Source of the DNA: Lepidodermella squamata
Lineage: Eukaryota > Gastrotricha
DNA: 64,000 nucleotides
Assembly (NCBI GenBank): GCA_047495785.1
Contig: JBLDXI010000024.1
Coordinates: 1,612,001-1,676,000 of the forward strand
Direction of reading: 5' to 3'
How positions within the stretch are numbered: position 1 is the stretch's first letter; every line of letters starts with the position of its first letter. Both the position numbers and the translations under genes were made by a program. Below are positions 1 to 11,998 of this stretch, piece after piece. The notes below the pieces were generated by a model. That model ran no database searches and had not been told where the DNA came from. It worked only from the letters and a program-made list of their open reading frames with translations.

Positions 1-2
1 AC

Positions 3-2895
3 GCTGTTGGTCCTCTTCCTGTGGCAACAACAGCAGCAGGCACTGTTCCCAATGGATATCCAAGTGGCTACAACCCAGCTCCCACTCGCTTAGCAGCTCT
101 TCAGTTCTTCGAGACAAAAGGAATGACCTTAGACGACAAAGACTCTGCTGGAAAAACGTTGATTTCCTACGCTTGCCCAAATGACGATAGTGTCTTCTAT
201 TACATCGCTACTAAAGCAAATGTTTGTGCTACAGATTGCCCCAAGCGCTCGACGGTAATTTTTCTTTCTCGTAAAAACCGCAAAAGGTTTGACTTTTTTA
301 ATGAATTTTGCTTGTAGAATGCTTTGCTAACAGCTGTAATCTGCGGGAACTTGGACGCTGTAAATGCCGCTCTAGCGATTACAGGAACTGATCCGAACAC
401 AATTGATCCATCGTCGAGAGAAACTGTTTTGCACATCGCAATCAGGAAGAATTCATTGGCTATTGTAAATGCTCTTCTTGCGAAAGGCGCTGATGTTGAG
501 AAAAGAACTCCGGTCGCCAATGCCGCAACAGCCGTACCCGGTGGCAATACTGCAATCATACTAGCCGCTAGTTTTAGCTGTGGGATCGATAATATCGAAC
601 TGATCAAGGCGATTCTAGCGAAAAATCCGCAGATAAATGCTGCGAACGAAAGAGGCCTTACAGCACTTCATTACGGATCATGCAAAGGCGCTGTTATCGA
701 GTTACTAATCGCTGCTTCCGCCAATGTCAACGCGATCGATGTTGAAGGCAATACAGCTTTAATGCGAGCGACGAATGAAGTTCGAGATAGTTTGCTGATT
801 TCTCGAGTCAACAAATTCCTGAGCGCTACTGGTTTCGACTTAGCGAAAACCAACAGTCAAGGTAGAAATGTTCTATGGTTTGCAGCGGGTCCGTTTCAGC
901 CTTCAAGTGGCTCAACCTTCACCGCTGCAGATATGTCTGCATTGAGACTCGAGGCCTTGAAACTTTTCGAAAGCAAGGGCTTGAGTCTTGATGCCAAGGA
1001 CAATTCTGGAAAGACTCTGACATCCTATTCGTGCCAGTTCGACGAGACAATTTTCAACTACATTCTTAGCAAAACTTCTTGCCCTGCAGATTGCGTCAGG
1101 TGCGCAGATGTGAGTCCAAATTCTTTTCTCTACAGCAGAATTTTCAAGATTGTTATTTCCAGTCCGCTCAAAAACTTGTGACCGCAGTTCAGAATGGAGT
1201 TCTAGCAGATGTTACAAACGCTCTAAGCTCTGGAGCTGATCCAAACACCATCGACCCAGCTACAGGCTGGAATGTGATTCACTTAGCTATTCGGAAAAAC
1301 CAAGCATCGATTGTTTCGGCCCTGATAGCCGCTGATAAGATCAACCTTGAGGTAAAGACTCCTGTTCAAGTGACGACGATAACTGGGACAAATTTGGTAG
1401 CAACAATTGGCGGCATGACACCACTAATCCATGCAGCTTTTGTCAGTTCGAGCTGCGCCTTCGACAACACAGACACAATTCGCAGCCTTGTAGCTAAGAA
1501 TGTCAATATTAACGCCAAAGATTCACAGGGCAATACAGCTCTGATTTACGGTGGCTGTACTTCGGCGGTGACCGATGTGCTGCTAGCTGCATCGACCCCA
1601 GCCGATCCTAATGCAGCGAATGCTGAAGGAATGACAGCGGCGATGAGAGCGACCATCGATGCTAGGCCAAATACTGTTGAACGGCTGGAAAAACTGTTCA
1701 ATGCTAGGGCTGATTTGGCTAAACGGGACAACAGGGGCCAAACTGTTCACTGGTACGCTGCTTCACCGTTACCACCTCCATCATCGACCTCCTCAACCGC
1801 ATCTGGTACTAGCTCCACAGCTGCGATCAGGCTTGCAGCTCTCAAGTTCGCTGAAAGCAAGGGCGTGCCCTTGAATGATAGGGATGCAGCTGGACGACTG
1901 TTGGTGTCATTTGCGTGTCAGAACGCTGTTGGAGATCAGAACGCTGATTCAGTTTTCAACTACATCTTATCAAAAACCTCCTGCCCGGCCGATTGCTCAA
2001 AATGTGTTTCCACCGTAAGTTCTTTTGTTCTAAAAGCGATAAGATTCTCTAAGTTCCATTCAAGGTACCGGTTTCGATCCTGGACAACGTCAGAAATAAC
2101 CACTATGACGCTGCTAAATTAGCACTTGCCAATGGAGCCAACGTGAATACTATCGATACAGCGACCGGGGAATCTCTGATACACATTGCGATAAGGAACA
2201 ACAATGCCGATATGGTTCAGCTGCTGCTTGACAACCAAGCCAATGTCGAAGCTAGAACTCCAGCAACTTCAGGAGGAAATACTGCACTTCTCCTCGCAGT
2301 AGCCTTAAATTGCGAGAAGAGTAACAACTTGATAGTGGAAAAAATCCTTACCTCCCGATCTTCGATCCAAGTGGACGCTGTAAATGGCAATGGCCAAACA
2401 TCTCTCCATTTAGGCGGATGTGGAACGAATATTCTCAAGTTACTCATGCAACGAGGAGCAAACTTGATTGCTCGAGATAATAAAGGGGCTACTCCTTTGA
2501 TGAGCGCAGCTTTCACTGTTCGTGGTGACTATCTCGCGAGGATTAAACTTCTTGTTGAAACTGCGGGGGTCAATACACCCGCCGGGTCTGGTACTCCACT
2601 TGTCGATAACGATGGTCGAAACGTCTTGTGGTACATCGTTGGCCCGGGTGAGAACCCTGCTGTAGCCACTATCGATTGGGTTCAAAACCGACTAGACGCA
2701 CTTGCTTACTTCTTCGGAGTAACTGATGGCCCGAGTTTGTTCAACTCGACCGATAAATCGGGGAAAACGCTGCTTATGCAAGCTTGTCAGTCGACGATTA
2801 ACAAGCGTATCTTCGACTTCATTTCGCAGAAATTGGCCTCATGCCCTGCAGCTTGTAGTTTGTACTGCTCGACAAGCGCAACATCGGGCAAGTAG
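3..2895 (+). CDS. Ankyrin-repeat protein made of tandem paralogous modules (5' partial)
   Basis: The reading frame is open from the window start, so the 5' end is missing. Exons are 3-254, 318-1109, 1163-2014 and 2065-2895, and all three introns (about 50-63 bp) are phase 0. Exons 2, 3 and 4 each encode one module of roughly 265-285 residues. Each module opens with ankyrin helices of the type DPNTID...HIAIRKN...ALLAKGADVE and closes with a unit of the type LKFAESKG...NYILSKTSCPADC. Exon 1 is the end of a further module. Ankyrin repeats normally mediate protein binding; no catalytic domain is visible. The CPADC-like ending is conserved between modules and may be structural. The stop at 2893-2895 follows a Ser/Thr/Cys-rich tail. 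The function is not recognisable beyond the repeats. Exon-module duplication is clear from the sequence. Confidence 0.85.
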
Positions 2896-3013
2896 GGCAA
2901 TAAGGTCGAACATCGAAAAATAACAAACTCTGTATCATTTCGAATTTCATCAAAAACTGTTGCGGTGATATAGCTTCCCCCGTGAGCTTTTATATCTTCT
3001 AGATTCTATATAT

Positions 3014-3072
3014 AAAGCAGGTAATAATGCTATTGATTCGAGAAAAGCAGGTAATAATGCTATTGATTCGAG
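3014..3072. repeat. Two-copy tandem repeat, 30-bp period
   Basis: The unit beginning AAAGCAGGTAATAATGC occurs twice in a row (3014 and 3044) with no visible mismatch over 29 bases. It lies in the 408-bp gap between the convergent ankyrin and Cys-rich genes, where I see no gene. Confidence 0.85.
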
Positions 3073-3303
3073 ACTACTGAAAATGATTGCTGAAAGCTGA
3101 AAGCTGAAAACTGACGAGAATGAATGGCTGACATGAACAAATCGAATGAAGGCTTTTTATGCCCTTCCTTCTGATTGAAACTATGTTCATGTTGACTCCT
3201 AACTATACGTAAACAATACTCGCAAAAGCATCAGTTTTATTATCAATCAGTTCTCCAAGCAAAAGACTGGAAAATTAGGCGTTTATGCATGGAACCACCA
3301 AGA

Positions 3304-4762
3304 CTACACCGATTTCAGAAAAGCAAACATAAGAACCAACGCAATCCAAACTTGGGTATTTCCTCGGGGCACAAGAGAATCAGACTTGGCAATCGCGACA
3401 GTGCTGATTAGATCAATTTTCGGGTAGTCCTTAGAAGCCAATGTCGAACTGTAAGATGCAACGAATGTTGTAGAATTTTCAAATGTAGCATTCGAGGTTG
3501 TCGTGATAGCAGCAACGGTTGTTGTAGTTGTTGTAGTTGTTATTGACGAGAACACGAAGGGTTTTGCTCCACACGACTCAGCTGATTTGAACATGTTTGG
3601 GTCGAACTTTCCTGCGATAATATTGGAATCACTTGGCAATAAAATCATCAAAATCTTACGGCAAACAGCCTCAGGTTTCACGGAGCTTTCCAGTGGGAGA
3701 TCTTCCAAACATTGCTGGCAAGTTAGAGATTTTTCGCAAAATTTCCCAGTCAGTAAGTGGTTGTTGATCTCTGGATTCACGGTGCAGGTGTTGCCTTGCT
3801 TCAAATCAACAGCAGACCCTTTGATAACACATAGCTCCACCTTATCAAAGGTGTTTGAATCTGAGTTCAGGCTTGTTATTGTTGTTTTGACTGCTATCGA
3901 AGTATCACAATCACAGGTATTGTTTTGACAAGTGAGGAAATTCTTCCAAACTCGTGGGTAGAATTTATCATCTCCAAACCCAGCGCATTCAGCATCTGCC
4001 GTGCAGTTGTCGCCGATTTTGCGTGGAACACAAGCCATTTTATTCATGTCCAGGTACTCGAATGGCAACGTACATCCACATTGCTTGCTGGGTAGGCATT
4101 TCGTCTTCTCAACGCCGCAATCAGTGTCATTCTCGCACTTTTCTGGTAACCCGCACCCATTTCCGATTTGATTGAAATTACAGGTGACTTTTTTCCTAAC
4201 CGAATCGCATTTAGCCAGCGGGATAGTAATTATCTCAGTTTCGGATCCAGGTGTGCAATTAGCGTCCAAATCGTTCAAATACTTGACTACAACAAAATGT
4301 AATTAATAATTATAGAAATTCGCAAAACAAACACTGACTTGCTGTGCAATTTTTAGAATTTGGATCCCTTTTCGCACAGCCACTGCACAGGCAAGCTCTT
4401 GTTTTACATGGCGGACTCTTCAGTAAATAAATGAGTTATTAACAATAAAATTCGAGAAACAAACATCTTACCAGACTAGAAAATGACTCGCATATCTCGG
4501 ATGAACTGCAAGTGTTATTCGATTCGGTGCAATCTATAAAATTTTCCAAGTTTCAAACATAAAAGTTAATTATTGTAACAATCATTTTACTGACTTATAG
4601 CGAAATTTATCAAGTTCCCATTTAGGAGAATCGTTTCCACGCTGAAAAGCCAAGCAGCAAACCCGAGAACCGAAACCTGAAATCGAGGTACATAGAATTT
4701 TGAAATTTAAACCTGAGCTAATGGATACAAAATATTACGTTGATGATGGCACCGAGCTTCAT
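3304..4762 (-). CDS. Cysteine-rich secreted or membrane-anchored protein (EB-module-like)
   Basis: Five exons on the minus strand join in frame: 4762-4739, 4676-4595, 4533-4472, 4417-4339 and 4286-3304, giving 409 residues. The first exon codes only 8 residues (MKLGAIIN) and joins to VSVLGFAAWLF, which together make a signal peptide. The body has many spaced cysteines (CTESNNTC, ACLCSGC, CGLPEKCENDTDC, CTADAEC, CQNNTCDCD) resembling invertebrate EB/EGF-like modules. Then come a Thr/Ser-rich stalk with a run of eight threonines, and a short hydrophobic C-terminus (VWIALVLMFAFL) that could be a GPI signal or a membrane anchor. A 3'-splice-like TGCTAG ends 2 nt before the ATG. Likely a cell-surface or matrix protein; the ligand is unknown. 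Confidence 0.75.
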
Positions 4763-5102
4763 TCCTAGCACCGTAAAATGCTTTTTATTTACCTGCGGTA
4801 GCTCTTAATATACGAGGATGACAAGGGTAAAAAGGTTGTGGAGCTATTCGTGCAGGACGTGAGACTTTTGTCCTTAATAATGTTGCATGTTCTTTGTAAT
4901 TTATTTTCATTTTTTTGGCCGTTTGTCATTGTCGCGCGATGACCGTTAAGTGTATTTATGCTGCCGATGCCTGGACGAGCCGCTTAACATTCCTGTTCGC
5001 CACTTAATCAAGTCAGTGAGGCAATAAACTCCGCAGATGTGGGTCAAACAAAAAAGTAACGGTGTGTAATAAATGTATGCAAGCCTCTGATTCATCGTAA
5101 TG

Positions 5103-5112
5103 GTCACGTGAC
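5103..5112. promoter_or_regulatory. GTCACGTGAC palindrome (E-box / CLEAR-type site)
   Basis: This perfect 10-bp palindrome contains CACGTG with GT/AC flanks, the form known for MiT/TFE and USF-type bHLH-zip factors. It lies about 340 bp upstream of the Cys-rich gene start. Binding is inferred only. Confidence 0.35.
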
Positions 5113-5522
5113 TCTCTTCGCAACGCACAATCGATCGCAGGTGCGCCGTGGTTAATAAAATCGAATTGCTCCGGGTCAAAAAGACGATTTCAGACGGAAA
5201 AGGCACGACACCTATAAGTCAAAATTCGGCTAATCACTTACAAGTATCAAAACACGATGAAAAATATTGGCGGGAAGTTTGAACGGAAATCTTGAAAAAT
5301 AATCGATTTTCCAGCTAATTTACTGCAAGTCGAGAGATTTTCGTCGAGTTTACAGCGAAATTATATTCTGGGCCATTCAGCTATTTGTTCTATAGCGTCG
5401 AGACCTGATGGCAATTTATTTAATAAAAATTCGTCGACTTACGATCAGATTTCGATCTAAGCCTGAAACGGTGTAATATTTTTAGTTACCGGAGAAAATT
5501 CCGAGAATAAGAGTCACGGATA

Positions 5523-5532
5523 GTCACGTGAG
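5523..5532. promoter_or_regulatory. GTCACGTGAG E-box
   Basis: This is a second TCACGTGA core in the same divergent intergenic region. It differs from the first site by one flanking base. Confidence 0.3.
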
Positions 5533-6502
5533 ATCTATCTATATTGGCTATATATTACACCTGCCCGTGTCTGAGTTAGACACTACAGGGGTGAAGTTCA
5601 TTATTAGCGCCGTTTTTTATCCTTTTGTTTGTCTTGACGGAAATTTCACCTAGTTAGGAGATCCTCCACAAGCGTCATGTGATTTTAATTTGTCCGCGTC
5701 AGGTGGCCAAAAAGCCGCTGTTTTTTCAACGCGTCTCTCTCCACACGACTTGAAACCGGAGACTCTTACGTTATAAGAAAGCAGCTTCACTGTGATTAAT
5801 GTGAATTATTACGTTCGCGTAAATTGCTTGCACGAGAAGCACATGAAAATACCTACGCTGTAGCCTAGTTTTTTTAGCGATTCCCGTCGGAGGAAAAAAT
5901 CAATTTTTTCCACGCGTTTTTTGTCCAAACTCAGCATCAGTTGATACATGTTTTGCTAAGGAATCAAAGTAAATATACAAGGTGCCTTTAATTCCGTGCT
6001 GATGTTTGATGCATGTTGGTCTTCGATAGCGTTGATCTAATCTTATTAATATCTCAAAAATTGGGTCACAGAATGAATTTATAATTCACAAAATTGCGCC
6101 AATTAATTCATTCCTTTTTTGCTTGCAGCATCCATTTTGATACTCGATTTGCTTTCTTATTATAGTGGCTGAAATTATAAAGTGTCTGTGGTGGATGATG
6201 CCCTTGTAAGCCGGTTTCTTTTTGTCCCTTTGGGGAGCGCAGATGCCGGCGCTCTCTTCTTCGCTCTTTTAGGGAGTGATTTGCTCAAAAAACTAATAGG
6301 CTTATAATAATTCTCTAAGATAATGCGCGATATATAGTGCCTATATTCATCGCCGATGAATTTATATTATATTCCGGCGCAAATAGACACACATAAAAAA
6401 ATCACTTGAGTATTGCGCGAGGAAAAATGCGAAACTTGAAAATTACAGATTTAACTTGGCTTGTTTATTCTTTATACCCTTGATATATATCAGTAGATAG
6501 AT

Positions 6503-6512
6503 ATCACGTGAT
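6503..6512. promoter_or_regulatory. ATCACGTGAT palindrome upstream of sulfotransferase A
   Basis: This is the third TCACGTGA core, a perfect palindrome about 120 bp upstream of the likely ATG at 6630. It is a plausible proximal bHLH site. Confidence 0.35.
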
Positions 6513-6629
6513 CGAGGTTGGCGAAATCGATAATGTAAACCAGACTAATTAAATTAGCTTCAATTCGCCAACCCTTGAATTTTTCGACCTTTTTCTTTTG
6601 TGTCGTATATAGGAACATTACAGGACAGC

Positions 6630-8739
6630 ATGTTGCCGCACGTCAGGGCTCGCGGTTATTGCGCCCTGATGCGCCTCGCAATAACTGGTTGCGCGCTTTT
6701 GTTGGGCGCATTTTCACTCCTGATTTCAGCTAGTTTTTTCGTCATCACGTCAACTTTCACCACTAATCTACATCCTGTAACTGCACCATTTTTATCACCT
6801 GACCCTACGAACAGCTATCCTGATGAAATCGCAGCTGTTGTTGACCCAATACAGCTTCATCAGAATCCTTGCTCATCGATTCATCAGGTTTGAAAAACCG
6901 AAATTTGAATTTTTATTAATTATTAATTTGTTCATTTTGCAGAGTTCACCTGTCGCAGAAAAGTTGTGTCAACGGCGGAAAAGAGTTGAGTCAGTTTGCG
7001 AAAGTGAATACCCTCGCCACTATTCATGGTTCCATGACCTCAACTACGGCAGATTATCAAATCGGTATGAGCACTTTCTTTCGACAAAAATTCCCTTATT
7101 TTACTTAAATCTTAGAAAATTCCCGAAAAATTTTTTGGTCAACGAAAAAGCGAAAATATTATACTGCAGGTGAAATTAAATTTTTAAGAGTGTAATTTGT
7201 AAAAATAAAATTGAATTTTCAGCATTCCCAAGATCGCGTCGACAACGTGGCGAAATTACCTCACAAAGCTGATGCAAGTGCTCGATCTTGCGCAAAATGC
7301 AACCAATGCAGAGATTAGCCCAAAAGAAGAAGATGGAGAAGGTGGAAGTTTACGACGTCTTTCAGATTACTCGCCGGAACAAGTTAATGACATTCTCAAA
7401 AAATACACCAAGATTGTATGGGTCAGAGATCCACTTCAGCGCCTCATTTCGGTAAGAGCGAAAATTGCAAAGAAAAACCATGAAAATTCGGTCAAATTAA
7501 TTTTAATTCTAGGCCTGGAAAGACAAGCTCTCAAGGAACAACTCATACTACTCTAAGGTATGTTATCTCTATCTCTAAGGATGTGCTGAATAGGCAACCT
7601 AAAATTTTGGGTTCCAGCACTACAGCAACCGAAGTTTTTCCGAAAATAGGGTTTCTCGAGTTTCACGTACCAAAAGTCTCAATATTTCAATTTTCATGCC
7701 TATCGACGGTTAGATCAGACTGTTAGACGTGTTTTGCGGCATCGGCGGGCAATTTACGAGTTATACTTTAGCCTTTAGCCTGTGGAGCTGATATCGATTC
7801 CAAATATCGATTTTACAATTCAGTGATTTTTTCGATTTCAGCAGTCAGTAAATCCAACATTTAACAATTTTTTAGCTGATGATACCTGGCAGCTAACATA
7901 AGAATTCCAAAGTCATGGGAGGGGGGGGGGGGGAGGAAGGGGGGGGGGGGCCATCAAGAAAAAAAGAAGCCGAAATCGCGAAATGCAAAAATTTAGTGCT
8001 GGAACCTCATTTTAGTGGTGAAAATATGTTGACCTAATTATTTGATTGTGATTTTTTAATTATTTTAAGGCGATCGGCTCCGTGATAATTAGCCGTTATC
8101 GCACGAACGCTAGTTCAAGTGACATCAACGAAGGTTACCCGTCAACCCTCGAAGAATTTTTCCGATACCTAGATGATGAACCAGTTCGAACCTACGATGT
8201 GCATTGGTATGAATTGAAAAAATTTCAGCAATTAACCATAAACTGGGCTATTTTTTTCTGAAATTTGTAGGAAATCTCAGGATCAAATGTGTCTGTTGTG
8301 TAAAATTCACTGGGATTATTACGGCGCTTTCGAAAACATGCAATCAGAATCGAATTTCATCATGGCGCAAAGTTTATTGGCGGCGAATTACGGCAACTGG
8401 AGCGATGACGGCGGCCAGGTTGGCCGATACCGCCAAATTCGTGACGGTAGCCTGCCGCATCTATTTAACGCTTCAATCACTTCTTCAACGAACCAAAATG
8501 ATACACTAACTGCAACACTGCCAAAGTTGCCAATGCTGAACAGGGCGATGAATGCAGCCAACGATGTGACGGCTGCGATTTCTCAAATTCCGGTGCAACT
8601 CCTCGAGCGCGTACTGACGCGCGGCTTCAAGCGTGATTTCAAAATCCTCGGCTATGCTATGCCGGCTTTTTCCACGTCGGGCAGTATTGATCAACAACGG
8701 CTAACGTCAAACAGCGATCTTTCACTCGCACATGTTTGA
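6630..8739 (+). CDS. Type II Golgi carbohydrate sulfotransferase A (HNK-1/chondroitin 4-O family)
   Basis: Seven exons join in frame: 6630-6887, 6943-7064, 7116-7169, 7223-7451, 7513-7557, 8070-8206 and 8271-8739, giving 437 residues. A short N-tail and one membrane helix (residues about 13-40) give type II topology. The 5'-phosphosulfate loop reads CSIPKIASTTWRNYL, and the 3'-phosphate site reads VWVRDPLQRLISAWKDKL. Downstream is a C-x-x-C...YYGAFE segment typical of the family (PAPS-dependent transfer of sulfate to glycans). The 54-nt exon and the split Trp codon at the last intron match sulfotransferase B exactly, so the two are paralogs. This copy has three extra introns; the longest (7558-8069) carries a mobile-element-like inverted repeat with a poly-G tract. 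The acceptor acceptor glycan cannot be predicted. The ATG at 6630 was chosen; a TATATAG splice-like site lies 18 nt upstream. Confidence 0.82.
7611..8006. mobile_element. Inverted-repeat element, family G copy 1 (intronic)
   Basis: GGTTCCAGCACTA at the left is mirrored by TTAGTGCTGGAACC at the right, within an intron of sulfotransferase A. The right half (CTGATGATACC, then AGCCGAAATCGC, then TTTAGTGCTGGAA, then TTTTAGTGGT) recurs in the same order at 35207-35362, so this is a dispersed family. No coding sequence is seen, which suggests a nonautonomous element. Confidence 0.5.
7917..7950 (+). repeat. Poly-G tract
   Basis: Thirty-four bases are almost pure G, broken by a few A, including a run of 13 G and a terminal run of at least 11 G. 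It sits inside the family G element and is lacking in the second copy. It could form G-quadruplexes in the transcribed strand of the intron. Confidence 0.9.
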
Positions 8740-11700
8740 ACAGTTTATTTTTGTAACGACAACACGTGACGCTTTAAAAGGGAAATTTGATATTTTTTAT
8801 CGTGTGTTTCATTGCTTTGTATTATTTTTTTGATCATGTCGCAATGTCTTCTGATGATTCTGGAAAAATTGCCAGATAAAAGCCATTGATTTTTACCACA
8901 TTTTTGTTTCGGTGAAAAAAATGAATCAGTAAAGCGATTTTCTGTGACAGAAGTTTACCATAAATTAACATTAACACATTTCGCCGGTTATAATATATAT
9001 TTTGGAAGGAGCTGAGGAAGATAATTGCTGTATTTTAGGAAATTTTGCATAAATTTGGACAATATAACTGCCTTGTGAGTTCTCAGATTTGCTAATCTGA
9101 TCCCCAGGGTTCAATTTACAAATATAATCAGCTGTCTTTTTTAACAAAAAAAGATCATTCTTCGGCGCATTCTTATACGGCCTAAAATTTCCTGATTTTG
9201 CACCCGAACTACAGGCGCAGATTTTTCTATTTTTTCACAGAGGGAGAGCAATTCCACTCTCACAGAAAAGACGGGTTTGATTAGTCTTCAAGGTGATTCA
9301 CATCTCTAAAGCACCTTACAGCAAAGGGATTCATAGCGCAGGCTGACAGATGACAAGATTCTCAGTCAGCCGGGGATGACTTTGAAAAAAAATTGAAATT
9401 TCCACGTCGCCTTGACAAAACGTCTAAATGTTAGAACTTCTTTTAAAGATGCCTTATCTAAGCGTCTTGCCGAGGCGTCTTAAAAAGACGACCTGGTATA
9501 GACGCCAAGATAAGGAAGGCGTCCTAGCATTAAGACGTCTTACCAAGGCGTCTTAGGGACTTGAAATTTTTTTCGAATGAAACTGTGCAAAAAATCCAGA
9601 TCATTACTCAAAACATCGCTCTCTGTTTTCAAGAGCGAGGTTTGAGAGGCTGGGTTGTGCGTGAGGTTGTCTGGCGTGGGTTCGAACCCCAGAGCTTACA
9701 TTGACATTATTATTTTTATTATTTTTATTTTATCTTGCGGTTTTTCGCATTATGCTAGCCCGTCTTTTCTGTAAGAGTGCTTCAGGAATGCCCACGTCAA
9801 ATTTTATTCAAAATTTGGTGTAATTTACGAAGGAGATATGGCGTTGTCCCTAATAGACTTGCTGCTTTTTTCGAAAATTGAGTATATTGCTCCAATCACC
9901 CCGAACTTTACGTCTTTAGCAAGCTGGTAAATTGGAGATTTTTTCGCATTAATCCCTGTTTTTTTCTATCGTTCAGCTTAGCAAAGCTAAAAGTACCCAG
10001 AACTACCCCGCGTTACGGTAATCGTTAAAAGTCATCTAAAAGTAAAAAAGTTTCGTGCGCCATATTTTCAGTGACCTATATAACTGGAAGTATAGAGTGG
10101 AAATTTCGTATTTTTTTTGTAATAAGGCCATCATGACATTTGTACTTGTCCACATGAATGCAAAGCGTAAATGCTATGAAATAAGGAAGCTAGCGCAATT
10201 TCCGCGCGATCTCAAGCAGGTCCCTCGATGTCGCATGTCGCAGCTAGCTGAATTACGCGCAATAAAAACGGCACAAGCGCGCAGTCCAGCCTGTGCCGTT
10301 GTTTTTACGACAGCAACTCGCCTTCGAATTGTCGGATTGTATATTATCGCTAATATATATGCCGCACATCACGCAAAACATTATTGTGCCATTATTAATC
10401 GCTAAATAGAGGGCGTGTCTTGTGACACGGCTTATATCCAAAGAAAGCTGTGTGTGTGTGACCCTTTGATTGTAAGGCGTTATATTTACTTGTAAGAAGT
10501 AGCCATCGAAAGTTGTGTAATTACTTGGAGTCAAGATCTTGCGATTTATTGCCCCGGTGCGAGGCGCGTCACGCGGAGCTCAATTCATATATAGCTGTCC
10601 CTATGGGGTTTGAGCGTAATATGTGACAAAACGCGCATCTTTGTTTATGATAATAATTTAGAATAATATATTTCTAGTACGCCGTCCAAAAGGTTGCAAA
10701 TGATGCACCAGTTACTCAATAAAAAATTGAAATTTGAACCTTCCTTTTTAATGCGCCTTTTGTGGTTTCTATTCATTAAAACACCGCTATTATATTTGCG
10801 ATAGGTATCATATCTCATTCATCGCTTCATTTACAGCGCAACCTTATACACACATTTTGTAGCCATTTCGCACTTTTCAGAATTTTTTTTTACCACAAAC
10901 ATTTGGCCTATGGTGGACATATTTATGTATTATTTAGCCTGGAGCGCAATATTTGTAATTTTATTTTTTTCTGAATTTTCATTATTTTTATCGAGCGCAC
11001 TCTGTGATGACAGCTGTGATGATATAGGCAGTATATTTACAGCTAGATAATTAACCAGTCGCCTTAAATATTTTTCGGTTGCTGAAGCGGGTGGGTTCTG
11101 ATTACATTATTATTATAGCTGTTATTATTATATTTATTTGAGGAGGCGAAAAATCGCGCGCTTGTCGGGCACCACAAACTTTTGGCGTCGTTATAATAAT
11201 AATAATAATTTCGCCTCATTCGACGATGTTGATGATAATAATCGGCACTTTTTCTTGTACTTGGCATTAATAATCGCCTGCTTTCTACTTCTGTCGATGG
11301 CCATCGCTGTGGTGATGGTAGTATTATGAAAACAAAGGCGGAAGCGATGAAAGAGGCCATGAGATGATCATTATCAGCAGTACTATAGCGCGCGATGGTA
11401 TAATCGTAATGTACACAAATATAAAAGGCATCGAATTCGCAAAAACTTGAGTTTACGCTGATATAGTCTCAAGATTGCAACCGGCTGCGGCCAGACCTTC
11501 ACCGCGATTTATTATAATAATATCTATATCATTTGCTATATATTTAGCTCGAGTAATAACTTTGTTGTATAAAACAATGGCCGGTTCAATCACGATTTGT
11601 TTCCATTAAATTACCGAATAATAACAACCCCATCGAAAGCTATTTACCACAGCCTCAAGAGAGCAGCCTATATTGCGATTTTTTTATCTATCATTTTTGT

Positions 11701-11998
11701 CCCTCGCCATCGATTTTAAGAGCATATATACAACTAATCAATACTATATACTGCATTATATTATGACATTCAATGCCGTAATTATCTATTTTACATTTTA
11801 TTATTTCTGCTCAATCACCTTGCGTTGCTTTCCGCCACTCACCATTTCGCCGCTCTATTGTAAAAACGTTATAAATAATGCATCAATCTGACTATAGCCG
11901 TGGTAATAATAATTGTCATTATTTCTGGCTTTTATTTTTTAGGTACAATAACTCTAACTTTTTATGCCGAATCGTTGACTGCACGGCAGTAGCCTGGC
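8740..11998. other. Intergenic region between the two sulfotransferase genes
   Basis: About 3.3 kb without a credible gene. It contains the inverted-repeat element at 9255-9779, a short GT run near 10450 and an ATT/AAT-rich stretch near 11100-11210. The ORFs at 10055-10534 show no conserved pattern. Confidence 0.5.
9255..9779. mobile_element. MITE-like element with 21-bp terminal inverted repeats (family A)
   Basis: CACTCTCACAGAAAAGACGG at 9255 is repeated inverted at 9759-9779, with one difference over 21 bp. The interior (9418-9560) forms an imperfect hairpin of repeated AAGRCGTC words. Near the right side (about 9677-9700) is GGGTTCGAACCCC, a perfect pol III B-box-like core, followed by a T/A-rich run, so a tRNA-derived segment may be included. 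No clear target-site duplication was found. No protein is coded. Confidence 0.6.

Larger units (their letters stand above)
4763..6629. other. Intergenic region between divergent genes
   Basis: About 1.9 kb separates the divergent starts of the Cys-rich gene (-) and sulfotransferase A (+). I see no credible coding exon. The small minus ORF at 4946-5206 has no recognisable features. The region holds three perfect TCACGTGA palindromes, listed separately, and is probably shared regulatory DNA. Confidence 0.5.

Noticed and set aside
9640-9705. Possible tRNA gene at the GGGTTCGAACCCC core
   Set aside because: There is no convincing A box, acceptor stem or anticodon arm. Treated as part of the family A element.
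10055-10534. Opposing ORFs of 116 and 93 aa
   Set aside because: Overlapping frames on both strands with no protein-family pattern.
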